Assembly (NCBI RefSeq): GCF_003865135.1
Contig: NZ_BHZC01000001.1
Location: 7,564,001 to 7,628,000, forward strand
Length of the DNA stretch: 64,000 nt
Reading direction: 5' to 3'
From: Streptomyces chrestomyceticus JCM 4735
GTDB taxonomy: Bacteria > Actinomycetota > Actinomycetes > Streptomycetales > Streptomycetaceae
Numbering within the stretch: position 1 is the first letter of the stretch; every line of letters begins with the position of its first letter. Both the position numbers and the translations under genes were made by a program. The notes beneath the pieces are model-generated. The model ran no database searches, had not been told where the DNA came from, and saw nothing but the letters and a program-made list of their open reading frames with translations. This document shows positions 45,045 through 54,186 of this stretch, piece by piece.

Positions 45045-46313
45045 ATGGCCGCTGGATACGCGGAATTGCTGAGGACGCGCCACGCGGCCCGGCTGCTGGC
45101 CGGAACGCTGATCGGCCGGCTGCCGAACGCGACCGGACCGCTCGCGGTGGTGCTCTTCACCCGGGCCGAGGGCGGCAGCTACGTCCTCGCGGGCGTGCTC
45201 TCCGCCGTGTACGGGGTGTGCAACGCGATCGGGCAGCCGCTCCTGGGGCGCGCGGTGGACGTGTACGGGCAGCCGCGCGTGATGCTGCCCTCCGCCGCGG
45301 TCTCCGCCCTGGGCATAGCGCTGCTGGCGGTCGTCGGCCTCGACCCGCTGCCCGTGGCGTACGCGGCCATGGTGATCGCCGGGTTCTTCACGCCGCCGCT
45401 GGAGGGCGGGCTGCGGGCGCTGTGGCCGGGGGTGCTCAAGCGCGCGGACCGGGTCCATGCCGCGTACGCGCTGGACGCGGTGGCGCAGGAAGTGCTCTTC
45501 GCGGTGGGTCCGTTGCTGGTGACGACGTGTGTGGCGCTCTGGTCGGAGCGGTGGGCGCTGCTGGTGATCAACGTGATCGGGGTGCTCGGCGCGCTCTCCG
45601 TGGTCGCCTCGCCGCCCTCGCGGCAGTGGCGCAGCGCGCCGCGTGAGGCGCACTGGCTCGGGGCCCTGCGGTCCTCCGGGATGCTGGTGCTGATCGCCTC
45701 GTTCTTCTTCGTGGGGCTGGCGCTCGGCTCCATCGCGGTGGCGGCGGTCGCGTACGCCGACCAGCACGGCGGCGGCATGGTCTCCAGCTACCTGCTGTCC
45801 GCGCTCGGCGTCGGCGCCCTCCTGGGCGGGGTGGTGTACGGCGCGCGGCAGTGGCCGGGGCACCCGGAGAACCGGCTGCGGCTGCTGGTGGCGCTGCTGG
45901 CGCTGGGGTACCTGCCGCTGGCGCTGACGCCGGGCGTGGTGGGGATGACGCTGCTGACGGGGGTGGCGGGGGTGTTCCTGGCGCCGGCGCTGGCGTGCGC
46001 GTTCGTCGTCGTGGACGGGCACGCGCCCAGGGGGACGGTCACCGAGGCGTTCTCCTGGCTGGTGACGACGTTCGGGGTCGGGTCCGCGCTGGGGATGACG
46101 GTGGTCGGGCCCGCGGTGGAGCGGGGCGGCCCGGCCGCCGGATTCGGCGTGGCGGGGGCGGGCGGCGTCGCCGCACTGCTCGTACTCCTGTCGACAAAGC
46201 GCTTTCTTTCCCCCGGTGGACGTGGGCTCGTGAGCGATGCTGTGCAGGCCACGGCGGAAAATGATCGGAACGAGGCCGCCCAACCCGGTTTCAGAGCAGG
46301 CCATCAGGCGTAA
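45045..46313 (+). CDS. Major facilitator superfamily transporter
   Basis: Membrane protein of 422 residues with about 12 hydrophobic segments and the MFS loop motif GRAVDVYGQPRVM after segment 2. It resembles drug/metabolite exporters with no sugar-porter signature. The C-terminus is a charged tail after TKRFLSPGG. It is divergent from the LacI-type gene, and its stop codon overlaps the -10 box of pafA. Substrate unknown; the LacI partner suggests a small-molecule inducer. The gene lies inside the Pup-proteasome region but no functional link is evident. Confidence 0.88.
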   Translation: MAAGYAELLRTRHAARLLAGTLIGRLPNATGPLAVVLFTRAEGGSYVLAGVLSAVYGVCNAIGQPLLGRAVDVYGQPRVMLPSAAVSALGIALLAVVGLDPLPVAYAAMVIAGFFTPPLEGGLRALWPGVLKRADRVHAAYALDAVAQEVLFAVGPLLVTTCVALWSERWALLVINVIGVLGALSVVASPPSRQWRSAPREAHWLGALRSSGMLVLIASFFFVGLALGSIAVAAVAYADQHGGGMVSSYLLSALGVGALLGGVVYGARQWPGHPENRLRLLVALLALGYLPLALTPGVVGMTLLTGVAGVFLAPALACAFVVVDGHAPRGTVTEAFSWLVTTFGVGSALGMTVVGPAVERGGPAAGFGVAGAGGVAALLVLLSTKRFLSPGGRGLVSDAVQATAENDRNEAAQPGFRAGHQA

Positions 46314-46316
46314 TGT
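46289..46316 (+). promoter_or_regulatory. Promoter of pafA overlapping the MFS stop codon
   Basis: TTTCAG (46289-46294) and TAATGT (46311-46316) are separated by 16 bases. The -10 box ends six bases before the pafA ATG, so the mRNA is probably leaderless; no ribosome site is seen. Confidence 0.5.
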
Positions 46317-46322
46317 TCAGTC

Positions 46323-47684
46323 ATGGACCGCCGCATTTTCGGGCTGGAGAACGAGTACGGCGTCACATGCACGTTCAGGGGACAGCGCCGACTGTCTCCT
46401 GACGAGGTGGCTCGGTACCTCTTCCGCCGTGTCGTGTCATGGGGCCGCAGCAGCAATGTCTTCCTGCGGAACGGCGCCCGCCTGTACCTGGACGTGGGAT
46501 CGCACCCGGAATACGCAACTCCCGAGTGCGACAACGTGACCGAGCTGGTCACCCACGACAAGGCCGGCGAGCGCATTCTCGAAGGTCTGCTGGTCGACGC
46601 CGAGCGCCGCCTGCACGAGGAAGGAATCGCGGGCGACGTCTATCTCTTCAAGAACAACACCGATTCCGCCGGAAACTCCTATGGTTGCCACGAAAACTAT
46701 CTCGTGGCCCGGCACGGGGAGTTCTCCCGGCTCGCGGACATTCTCATTCCGTTCCTGGTGACCCGTCAGCTCCTCTGCGGCGCGGGCAAGGTCCTGCAGA
46801 CACCGCGCGGGGCCGTCTACTGCGTGAGCCAGCGCGCCGAGCACATCTGGGAGGGCGTCTCCTCCGCGACGACCCGCTCCCGTCCGATCATCAACACCCG
46901 CGACGAACCGCACGCCGACGCGGAGCGCTACCGCCGGCTGCACGTCATCGTCGGCGACTCCAACATGTCCGAGACGACCATGCTGCTGAAGGTCGGTGCC
47001 ACCGACCTCGTCCTGCGCATGATCGAGGCGGGCACGGTCATGCGCGACCTGACCCTGGAGAACCCGATCCGGGCCATCCGGGAGGTCAGCCACGACATAA
47101 CGGGCCGGCGCAAGGTACGGCTGGCCAGCGGCCGGGAGGCGTCCGCCCTGGAGGTCCAGCAGGAGTACTACGAGAAGGCGGTGGACTTCGTCGAACGGCG
47201 CGGTATCCGCACGGGCACCGTCGAGCAGGTCCTGGAGCTGTGGGGCCGTACGCTCGAAGCCGTCCGCGACGAGGACCTCGACCGGATCTCCACCGAGATC
47301 GACTGGGTGATGAAGTACCAGCTCATCGAGCGCTACCGCGCCAAGAACAACATCAGCATGTCGCATCCGAGGGTGGCGCAGATAGACCTCGCCTACCACG
47401 ACATCCACCGCCGCCGGGGCCTCTACTACCTCCTGGAGCGGAAGGGCCAGGCGGCCCGTATCTGCAACGACTTGAAGATCTTCGAGGGCAAGTCGGTGCC
47501 GCCGCAGACCACCCGGGCCCGGCTGCGCGGCGACTTCATCCGCCGGGCGCAGGAGCAGCGCCGCGACTTCACCGTCGACTGGGTGCACCTGAAGCTCAAC
47601 GACCAGGCGCAGCGCACGGTGCTGTGCAAGGACCCGTTCCGGTCCGTGGACGACCGGGTGGAGAAGCTGATCGCGGGGATGTGA
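46323..47684 (+). CDS. pafA: Proteasome accessory factor A, Pup--protein ligase
   Basis: Ligase of 453 residues of the carboxylate-amine fold. It activates the C-terminal Glu of deamidated Pup with ATP and joins it to substrate lysines. It starts [16 protein letters not shown], with the metal and nucleotide residues in [25 protein letters not shown] and [19 protein letters not shown]. It lacks the Dop-loop insertion and is shorter than Dop, as expected. Separated from prcA by the LacI/MFS pair and read from its own promoter; followed by a 17-base perfect stem. Confidence 0.97.
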   Translation: MDRRIFGLENEYGVTCTFRGQRRLSPDEVARYLFRRVVSWGRSSNVFLRNGARLYLDVGSHPEYATPECDNVTELVTHDKAGERILEGLLVDAERRLHEEGIAGDVYLFKNNTDSAGNSYGCHENYLVARHGEFSRLADILIPFLVTRQLLCGAGKVLQTPRGAVYCVSQRAEHIWEGVSSATTRSRPIINTRDEPHADAERYRRLHVIVGDSNMSETTMLLKVGATDLVLRMIEAGTVMRDLTLENPIRAIREVSHDITGRRKVRLASGREASALEVQQEYYEKAVDFVERRGIRTGTVEQVLELWGRTLEAVRDEDLDRISTEIDWVMKYQLIERYRAKNNISMSHPRVAQIDLAYHDIHRRRGLYYLLERKGQAARICNDLKIFEGKSVPPQTTRARLRGDFIRRAQEQRRDFTVDWVHLKLNDQAQRTVLCKDPFRSVDDRVEKLIAGM

Positions 47685-47692
47685 GTCCGGTT

Positions 47693-47729
47693 CGTCACCG
47701 TATCCGGTGATACACCGGATACGGTGACG
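47693..47729. terminator. 17-base perfect hairpin after pafA
   Basis: CGTCACCGTATCCGGTG pairs base for base with its complement over a three-base loop (ATA), nine bases past the pafA stop. No T-run follows. Confidence 0.75.
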
Positions 47730-47882
47730 GCTCGGCCGTGGAAGTGCCTGGGGCGCCCGTGCTCCCGGCGCTCTGCCGTGCGGCGCGGCTGTTCCGCTGT
47801 GTTGCGCGGGGAAACGCACCCAGGGTCAGGTCGTAGAGTGGCGGGCATTGTCCACCCACCCGACGACCCCGAGTTGGACTTC

Positions 47883-48875
47883 ATGAACTTCACGAAGAAC
47901 ACCCGCCGCGCCGCCGCCGCGGCGCTGACCGTTCCCCTCCTGCTGTTCACCGCCGCCTGTGGGTCCGATGACGGCAAGGGGTCGTCGGCCGCCGCGGTCG
48001 CCAAGGTGGAGGGGAAGCCCGGGGAGCAGCCCAAGATCACCGTGCCGAAGGACGCCAAGGCGTCCGACGAGGCGGTCACCAAGACGCTGCACGAGGGCTC
48101 GGGCGCGGCGGTCAAGAAGGGCGACTACGTACGGCTGGACTTCGCGGCGCAGACCATGAAGACCGGCCAGAACCTCGGCAGCACCTGGACCAAGCAGCCC
48201 GGCGCGGACGCGAAGGCGCCGCGCACCCAGATCGTCGGCGAGATCAGCGACCAGCCGACCCAGCAGCAGCTTCCGCAGAAGGTCATGGAGGCGGTCGCGG
48301 GCCAGAAGGTCGGCAGCCGCTTCGAGGTCGAGGGCACCGCCAAGGCGCTGGTCGGCGACAACCTGAACCCGCAGTCCGGCATCAAGCCGGAGGACGGCCT
48401 GGTGTGGGTCGTGGACGTGGTCGGCGCGGGCAAGGCCGACAAGAAGGGCAAGTCCGAGGGCGAGCAGGCGGCGCCGGAGGAGGGCATGCCCGAGGTGAAG
48501 TCGGAGGGCGAGAAGGCCGCGACGATCACCATCCCCAAGGGGGAGAAGGCGCCCGCCGACCTCAAGGAGCAGGTGCTGATCAAGGGCAAGGGCCCGAAGG
48601 TCAAGGCCGGTGACGGGCTGATCGCGCAGTACACCGGGGTGAAGTGGGAGGACGGCAAGAAGTTCGACTCCTCCTGGGACCACGGCGGCGCCACCGCCTT
48701 CCAGATCGGCACCGGTGCCGTCGTCAAGGGCTGGGACCAGGCCCTGGTCGGCAAGAGCGTCGGTGACCGGGTGGAGATCGTGATCCCGCCGAAGCTGGGC
48801 TACGGCGCGAACCCGCAGAGCGAGCTGGCGAAGAACACCCTGGTGTTCTCCGTCGACATCGTCGGCACCGTCTGA
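47883..48875 (+). CDS. FKBP-type peptidyl-prolyl isomerase lipoprotein with a degenerate first domain
   Basis: Exported lipoprotein of 330 residues; lipobox TAAC near residue 23. The C-terminal 110 residues are a good FKBP domain (GDGLIAQYTGVKWEDGKKFD, AVVKGWDQALVGKSVGDRVE, PPKLGYG). The region about 60-180 aligns as a second FKBP-like domain (KKGDYVRLDF, QKVMEAVAGQKVGSRFEVEG) but lacks the core Tyr-Asp-Trp active-site pattern and is probably structural. A lysine-rich linker joins them. It likely helps fold exported proteins. A TAGAGT -10 box lies at 47834. The next gene is a cytoplasmic FKBP. Confidence 0.88.
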   Translation: MNFTKNTRRAAAAALTVPLLLFTAACGSDDGKGSSAAAVAKVEGKPGEQPKITVPKDAKASDEAVTKTLHEGSGAAVKKGDYVRLDFAAQTMKTGQNLGSTWTKQPGADAKAPRTQIVGEISDQPTQQQLPQKVMEAVAGQKVGSRFEVEGTAKALVGDNLNPQSGIKPEDGLVWVVDVVGAGKADKKGKSEGEQAAPEEGMPEVKSEGEKAATITIPKGEKAPADLKEQVLIKGKGPKVKAGDGLIAQYTGVKWEDGKKFDSSWDHGGATAFQIGTGAVVKGWDQALVGKSVGDRVEIVIPPKLGYGANPQSELAKNTLVFSVDIVGTV

Positions 48876-48932
48876 GCATGATCTGCCAGACTGTGCAGGT
48901 AGCTGTGCAGATTCTTTCGTAGGAGCACTTTC

Positions 48933-49307
48933 GTGAACATCGACAAGCCCGAGATCGACTTCCCCGAGGGCCCGGTCCCCACCGACCTGGAGATCGTGGA
49001 CCTGTGGGAGGGTGACGGGGCCGTCGCCAAGGCCGGGGACTTCGTCAAGGTCCACTACGTCGGGGTCGCCTACAGCTCCGGCGAGGAGTTCGACGCGAGC
49101 TGGAACCGCGGCAAGCCGCTGGAGTTCCAGCTCGGCGCCGGCCAGGTCATCTCCGGCTGGGACCAGGGCGTCCAGGGCATGAAGGTCGGCGGCCGCCGCC
49201 GGCTGACCATCCCGCCGCACCTGGCCTACGGCGACCGCGGCGCCGGCGGCGGCCGGATCGCCCCGGGCGAGACGCTGATCTTCGTCTGCGACCTGGTGTC
49301 CGTCTGA
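48933..49307 (+). CDS. FKBP-type peptidyl-prolyl cis-trans isomerase
   Basis: Single-domain cytoplasmic isomerase of 124 residues. Active-site residues are present: VKVHYVG (Tyr), EEFDASW (Asp, Trp-side), QVISGWDQGVQGMKVGG and PPHLAYGDRG. GTG at 48933 follows TAGGAGCACTTTC. It is 57 bases behind the FKBP lipoprotein gene and probably shares its transcript; a strong terminator follows. General protein-folding catalyst. Confidence 0.94.
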   Translation: MNIDKPEIDFPEGPVPTDLEIVDLWEGDGAVAKAGDFVKVHYVGVAYSSGEEFDASWNRGKPLEFQLGAGQVISGWDQGVQGMKVGGRRRLTIPPHLAYGDRGAGGGRIAPGETLIFVCDLVSV

Positions 49308-49377
49308 GGACGACGGCAGCAGGTCCGTCCGGGGACGACGGCGGCCGGCCGCGGCACAGCGGCGGCCGGCCCGCACC

Positions 49378-49407
49378 GAGGGCCCGTGCCACCCGGCACG
49401 GGCCCTC
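49378..49407 (+). terminator. Terminator after the FKBP gene
   Basis: GAGGGCCCGTGCC and GGCACGGGCCCTC form a perfect 13-base stem over ACCC, followed by GTCCTTCC. Confidence 0.75.
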
Positions 49408-49527
49408 GTCCTTCCCCGCCCGGCGCCCGCCGGCCCCGCCGCCCGTCACGGTCCGGACCCTCGGCTTTGCCGCAGGTCCCCGGAGCGGTACGGTCATCGG
49501 TCGGGAGTCCGACAAGAAAGGGCGTCG

Positions 49528-50517
49528 ATGGCCATTGCCAAGGCCGAGCGGCTGATGAATCTGGCGCTGTGCCTTCTGGGTACCCGTCGCCCGCTGACCA
49601 AACGTGAACTGCGGTCCTCGATCGAGGCGTACGTGGAGACGTTCGGCTCCGGGGACGCCGGTACGGGCAGCGACGACTCCTTCAACCGGATGTTCGAGCG
49701 CGACAAGGACGACCTGCGCGAACTCGGCCTGGTCATCGAGACCGTCGAAGGGCTGGACGGCGAGACCGGCTACCTCGCACGCCGGGACAGCAACCGCCTG
49801 CCCCCGATCACCCTGGACGCGGCCGAGGCCGCCGCCCTCGGGCTCGCCGCCAAGATCTGGCAGCAGGCCCGGCTGGCCGGCGCCGCCAGCGGCGCGCTCC
49901 AGAAGCTGCGCGCGGCCGGCGTCCCCTTCCAGGACGACGACAGCTTCGAGGCACAGCAGCCCCACAGTGCCCTCGAACCCCGCATCCCCGCCCACGAGGC
50001 CGCCTTCGAGCCGCTGATGCTCGCCTGCCGCGACCGCCGGCCCGTCGTCTTCGACTACCGCAAGTCCAACGCCGCCCGCCCCGAGCAGCGCCAGGTGGAA
50101 CCCTGGATACTGGAGTGCTGGCGCGGCCACTGGTACCTCGCCGGCTGGGACCGCGAACGGCAGGCCGAACGGGTCTTCCGGCTCTCCCGCATCACCGGCA
50201 AGGTGCGCTCCCGGCAGGGGAAGTTCACCGCCGAGGTGCCCGACCACGTCACCGTCCGCGAGACGGTGGAGAGCTGGGCGGGCGAGACCGCCACCGGCAC
50301 CGCCCGGATCAGACTGCGCACCGACCACGGCTACCCGCTGCGCGCCCGCGCGCTGAGCATCCGTGAGCTGGGCGACGGCTGGGACGAACTGGAGATCCCG
50401 TACGGGCACGGGCTCGACGCCTGGCTGGTCGAGTTCGGCCCCGACGTGGTGGTGCTGGACCCCGCCGAGCTGCGGGCCGACGTCGTGGACCGGCTGCGCG
50501 CCGTGGCCAAGGGCTGA
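49528..50517 (+). CDS. pafB: WYL-domain transcriptional regulator PafB
   Basis: Protein of 329 residues with an N-terminal winged helix (RLMNLALCLLGTRRPLTKRE, MFERDKDDLRELGL) and a WYL domain (VFDYRKSN, EPWILECWRGHWYLAGWDRER) plus WCX extension. In mycobacteria PafB and PafC act together as the activator of the LexA-independent DNA damage response; the same is presumed here. Only 21 bases separate it from pafC. The ATG has AAAGGG upstream. Proteasome-linked by position, since pafA lies 1.8 kb upstream. Confidence 0.95.
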   Translation: MAIAKAERLMNLALCLLGTRRPLTKRELRSSIEAYVETFGSGDAGTGSDDSFNRMFERDKDDLRELGLVIETVEGLDGETGYLARRDSNRLPPITLDAAEAAALGLAAKIWQQARLAGAASGALQKLRAAGVPFQDDDSFEAQQPHSALEPRIPAHEAAFEPLMLACRDRRPVVFDYRKSNAARPEQRQVEPWILECWRGHWYLAGWDRERQAERVFRLSRITGKVRSRQGKFTAEVPDHVTVRETVESWAGETATGTARIRLRTDHGYPLRARALSIRELGDGWDELEIPYGHGLDAWLVEFGPDVVVLDPAELRADVVDRLRAVAKG

Positions 50518-50538
50518 GAGGGACGGGACGCACACTCC

Positions 50539-51489
50539 ATGGCTACCAACGCCATCGACCAGACCCGGCGGATGCTGTCGCTGGTCACCTACCTCCGCGA
50601 GCGCCCCGGCGCCCGCGTCTCCGACGTCGCCCGCGCCTTCGGCATCTCCGAGGACGAGCTGATCGGCGACCTCGACGTCCTGCCGATGTGCGGTACGAGC
50701 TTCCGCGGCGGCGACCTGCTCGACATCGACACCGACGGCGACCGCATCTGGTGGCACAACCCCGACGACGTCGCCGAGCCGCTGCGGCTGGCCGCCGACG
50801 AGGCGACCGCCCTGCTGGTCGCGGCCCGCGCCGTGGCCACCCTGCCCGGCCTGCGCGAGGGCGACCGGCAGGCGCTGCTGCGCGCCACCGCCAAGCTGGA
50901 GGCCGCGGCGGGCGAGGCGGCCGGCGCCAGCTCCCGCGTCTCGGTCACCTTCGAGTCGGAGGGCGGCGTCTTCGCCGACGTCGACCGGGCCATCGCCGAG
51001 CGCCGCCGGCTGTGGCTGCGCTACTACTCACCCGCGCGCGACGAGCTGACCGAGCGCGAGGTCGACCCGATCCGCCTGTTTGCGGTCGGCCACACCTACG
51101 TCGAGGCGTGGTGCCGCCTCTCGGAGGCCCGCCGCACCTTCCGGCTCGACCGGGTCGCCGAGATCAAACTGCTGGACGCCCCCGCCGACCCGCCGCCCGT
51201 CGAACTGCGCGACCTCTCCGAAGGACTGGTGCAGCCCGCGGCCGAGGACCCCGAGGTCGTCATCGAGGTGGCGCCCGGCGGACGCTGGGTGGCCGAGTAC
51301 TACCCGCACGACAGCGCCGAGGAACTGCCGGACGGCGGCCTGCGCATCACCCTGCGCACCCCCGACCCCGCCTCGCTGCGGCGGCTCGCGCTGCGCCTGG
51401 GCCGGGACGGTCGGATCGTGTCGCCGCAGGCCCTGGCGGACAGCGCGCGCCAGGCGTCCCGGCAGGCGCTCGCGGCGTACGGCGAATAG
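50539..51489 (+). CDS. pafC: WYL-domain transcriptional regulator PafC
   Basis: Protein of 316 residues, partner of PafB. N-terminal helix-turn-helix (RRMLSLVTYLRERPGARVSD, FGISEDELIGDLDVL), then a WYL domain (RRLWLRYYSPARDELTEREV, HTYVEAWCRLSEARRTFRLDR) and WCX extension. The heterodimer is thought to sense single-stranded DNA and activate repair genes at RecA-NDp promoters. Co-transcribed with pafB. Confidence 0.95.
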   Translation: MATNAIDQTRRMLSLVTYLRERPGARVSDVARAFGISEDELIGDLDVLPMCGTSFRGGDLLDIDTDGDRIWWHNPDDVAEPLRLAADEATALLVAARAVATLPGLREGDRQALLRATAKLEAAAGEAAGASSRVSVTFESEGGVFADVDRAIAERRRLWLRYYSPARDELTEREVDPIRLFAVGHTYVEAWCRLSEARRTFRLDRVAEIKLLDAPADPPPVELRDLSEGLVQPAAEDPEVVIEVAPGGRWVAEYYPHDSAEELPDGGLRITLRTPDPASLRRLALRLGRDGRIVSPQALADSARQASRQALAAYGE

Positions 51490-51510
51490 GACGCGGAGGG
51501 CGGCGGCACG

Positions 51511-51771
51511 ATGACGACGACCATGGCGGGCGCGATGACCACGACCCTGACCGGCCCGGTGCTCTTCAAAGCGGCCTGCCCCGACTGCCGAAGCTGCTTC
51601 GAGCTGGCGTCGGACGCCCTGCGCCTGGCCATCGGCGCCAGCAGCCGCACCACCTTCTACTCCTTCACCTGCCCGGACTGCGGCAGCGCGGTCCGCAAAC
51701 CGGCGGGGGAGCGGATCATCGAGCTGCTGACGGGGGGCGGGGTGCGGACCTTGCGGTTGCACTGTGGGTGA
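51511..51771 (+). CDS. Small zinc-ribbon-like protein
   Basis: Protein of 86 residues with two CPDC motifs (AACPDCRSC and FTCPDCGSA) 35 residues apart, the spacing of a zinc ribbon. It begins 21 bases after pafC with GGAGGGCGG upstream and may be co-transcribed. The first residues (TTTMAGAMTTTLTG) are low-complexity, so an ATG at 51535 could be the true start. Not a family I can name; it might bind nucleic acid or protein. Confidence 0.72.
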   Translation: MTTTMAGAMTTTLTGPVLFKAACPDCRSCFELASDALRLAIGASSRTTFYSFTCPDCGSAVRKPAGERIIELLTGGGVRTLRLHCG

Positions 51772-51872
51772 ACGTGGTGAACGCCCGCGCCGGGTCCGGC
51801 TCCGAAGGCCAATAGTATGTCCCACTTTCCGTGAAACCCGTCACGTTCGCACCCCTCGATAGGCTTCGCCCC

Positions 51873-52076
51873 ATGCTCTGGCCCATGATCGCCATCGCCC
51901 TCGGATTTCTCGGCATCGCCGTCCTGGGGATTCTCGCCGTCCGCGTCTTCGTGGAGGTACGGCGGCTGGCCCGCCAGGTCGGACAGACCTCGGAGCGCAT
52001 CCAGCGGGCCGCGCAGGACCTGGAGCGGGCGGCTGTACCGCTCGCCTCGCGGGCCCACCAATCCCTTCGGGACTGA
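51873..52076 (+). CDS. Small single-span membrane protein
   Basis: Protein of 67 residues from the ATG at 51873; a GTG at 51831 would add 14 polar residues. One transmembrane segment (MIAIALGFLGIAVLGILAV) is followed by a basic then amphipathic helix (RRLARQVGQTSERIQRAAQDLERA). The layout is like TatA/TatB: a short span followed by an amphipathic helix, and tatA lies 207 bases downstream. No Tat-specific Phe-Gly hinge is seen, so this is not called a Tat subunit. Function unknown. Confidence 0.68.
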   Translation: MLWPMIAIALGFLGIAVLGILAVRVFVEVRRLARQVGQTSERIQRAAQDLERAAVPLASRAHQSLRD

Positions 52077-52283
52077 TACCGCACCCTGCTGCTACGCGTG
52101 TGCGGGCGGTACGCTGCTGTTCGCAGTTCAGACCGCGAGGCGGGGGCGGAAACCCACGGTACGCACGTCCATTGCCGCCCGTTCACCGCCGAACGTTACG
52201 ATCGCTGTCAGCACTAGCACGCCCGTCCGACCCCCACGGCAGGCACCGAAGTAGACGCCGACCCGGCGAGAAGGTAGTCGCAC

Positions 52284-52571
52284 ATGCTCAGCAACCTCAG
52301 GGCCCCCGAGATCATTCTGATCCTCGTCGTCATTGTGCTGCTGTTCGGCGCGAAGAAGCTCCCGGACATGGCACGTTCGCTCGGCAAGTCGGCCCGCATT
52401 CTCAAGAGCGAGGCCAAGGCCATGAAGAAGGAAGGCGGCGAAGGCGAGGCCGCCGGCAAGGACGCCTCCTCCGCCGACTCCCAGGCCGCGCCGCGGACGA
52501 TCCAGGCGGCCCCGGGCGACGTGAACAGCTCGCGTCCCGTCGCCGAGCCGAACCGCACCACCCACAGCTGA
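52284..52571 (+). CDS. tatA: Sec-independent translocase subunit TatA
   Basis: Pore-forming subunit of 95 residues. An N-terminal span ([19 protein letters not shown]) contains the Phe-Gly hinge, followed by the amphipathic helix [20 protein letters not shown] and an acidic, disordered tail. It exports folded proteins with twin-arginine signals, such as the one at 3050. It stands 68 bases before tatC, its partner. Confidence 0.95.
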   Translation: MLSNLRAPEIILILVVIVLLFGAKKLPDMARSLGKSARILKSEAKAMKKEGGEGEAAGKDASSADSQAAPRTIQAAPGDVNSSRPVAEPNRTTHS

Positions 52572-52638
52572 CCGGAGCCGCCCAGCCCGGCCGGTCAGGT
52601 CGGCCGACGGCGGCCGATGCACGAGACGAGGACGTGGG

Positions 52639-53595
52639 TTGCTCAAGTCTGCCCGCAAACAGCAGAGGGATCCCGAGGGGCGGATGCCGCTCGCGGAGCA
52701 TCTGCGTGAGCTGCGCAACCGGCTGTTGAAGTCGGTCCTGGCGATCGGCGTGGTCACCGTCGTGGCCATGTTCTATTACAAGGACATCGCCCAGTTCATC
52801 ACAGGCCCGGTCATCGACTCCGTCGGCTGTCCGCGCGGTACGCCCGCGGGCACCCCGACGCCGGGTCACCCCTGCGCGGAGGTCACGGCGCAGGGCATGC
52901 TGGCGCCCTTCACGATCCTGCTCAAGGTGTCACTCACCACAGGCGTCGTGGTCGCCAGTCCGGTGTGGCTCTACCAGCTCTGGGCGTTCCTCGCTCCCGG
53001 ACTGCACAACACCGAGAAGAAGTATGCCCTCAGCTTCGTGGCGGCGGGTGTCCCGCTGTTCCTCGGTGGCGCCTACCTCGCGTACGCGGTCCTGCCGACC
53101 ACGGCGGCCGCCCTGGTCGGCCTGACGCCCGACAACTGGTCCAACCTCTTTCCGGCGGACGAGTTCCTGGACATCGTCACGCGCATGGTCGTCGTCTTCG
53201 GCCTGGGCTTCGAGCTGCCGCTGCTGCTGGTCCTGCTGAACTTCGGCGGCGTGATCACCGGACGGCGGGTGCTGAGCTGGTGGCGCTTCATGGTGCTCGG
53301 CATCACGATCTTCGCCGCGATCGCCACGCCCACCGGTGACCCGCTGACCATGGGGCTCGTCGCCGCCCCGATCGTGGTCCTGTACTTCGCCGCCGTGGCC
53401 GTCTGCCTGTTCAACGACCGCCGTCGCGGACGTGCCGACCCCGACCGCGAACTGAGCGACGACGAAGCCTCCCAGCTCGACCTGACCCCCGAGAGCATCG
53501 ACGAACTCGACCCGGCCACCGGACACCGGATGCTCCCGGAACAGGCCACCGGCGGCCCGGCACCGCGCCGCAACGGCTACGACGACGCGACGTGA
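52639..53595 (+). CDS. tatC: Sec-independent translocase subunit TatC
   Basis: Signal-recognition subunit of 318 residues with six membrane segments. Typical parts are MPLAEHLRELRNRLLKS at the start, ASPVWLYQLWAFLAPGL and the EKKY loop, and FGLGFELPLLLVLLNFGGV. It starts at a TTG (52639). The C-terminus carries an extra 70-residue charged tail (DRRRGRADPDRELSDDEAS) common in actinobacteria. Downstream of tatA on one transcript; a short hairpin follows. Confidence 0.95.
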   Translation: MLKSARKQQRDPEGRMPLAEHLRELRNRLLKSVLAIGVVTVVAMFYYKDIAQFITGPVIDSVGCPRGTPAGTPTPGHPCAEVTAQGMLAPFTILLKVSLTTGVVVASPVWLYQLWAFLAPGLHNTEKKYALSFVAAGVPLFLGGAYLAYAVLPTTAAALVGLTPDNWSNLFPADEFLDIVTRMVVVFGLGFELPLLLVLLNFGGVITGRRVLSWWRFMVLGITIFAAIATPTGDPLTMGLVAAPIVVLYFAAVAVCLFNDRRRGRADPDRELSDDEASQLDLTPESIDELDPATGHRMLPEQATGGPAPRRNGYDDAT

Positions 53596-53610
53596 GGGCG
53601 CGGCGCGCCC
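53596..53610 (+). terminator. Short hairpin directly after tatC
   Basis: GGGCGC/GCGCCC with a three-base loop begins at the base after the stop codon. Short, so only tentative. Confidence 0.35.
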
Positions 53611-54186
53611 CGCGGTGAAGCCGACATCTCGTAACGGGAGCAGGGGCGCGACCTGAGGTCCACGACCAGGGGCGGCGGAGCGCGGAGCGCACGCCGCCCT
53701 TCGGCGTGTGTGCGGTCGGCCCGCCCTTGGCCGGTCAGGAGCCCGGTCTTCCCCCAGCGCTGTACGGAAACGCGCTTGGCCCGTCCTGCGGAAGCAGCGG
53801 ATGCATCGCGTCGGTCCGTGGCTCACCGGCGCGACCCGCCGGGTACAACGGCGGCGCCGCTCCTACGGGGCGAATCGAACGAGGCCGTGCCCCCAGCGGG
53901 GGAATACCCAGGGGCGGCGAGCCGGAACCGCGCTGGGCGGCCCCGTCCCGCGCCGCCTCGTCCCGCGAGCCCTGCCCCGCGCCGGTCCCGCCGGGCTGCC
54001 CACCTGGCGCCGCCTCGCCCCTCCGGTGCTCGCTGCTGCCCGCCGACGGTCGCAGTGACGTCCCCAGCGGCTCCGGCAGCCCCGGCAGGTGAGCGTGGGG
54101 GAGCGGTGTGTCCGGGGGAGGGCCGGTAAAGGGCGTCCATAATGATCGGCTCGTTGTCAGGGGTGGCCGGTAGGCTCGTAAGCACG
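53611..54186. other. Gene-free stretch between tatC and helY
   Basis: About 575 bases. Several short open frames exist on both strands, but none has a ribosome site, recognisable product or Streptomyces-like third-position pattern. A TAGGCT -10 box at 54171-54176 ends ten bases before the helY ATG. The rest shows nothing I can name. In some relatives a diacylglycerol-kinase-type gene lies here (recalled); no trace is seen. Confidence 0.45.

Noticed and set aside
53706..54129. Three overlapping plus-strand open frames between tatC and helY
   Set aside because: All three frames are open at once, which reflects base composition; none has a start signal or a recognisable product.
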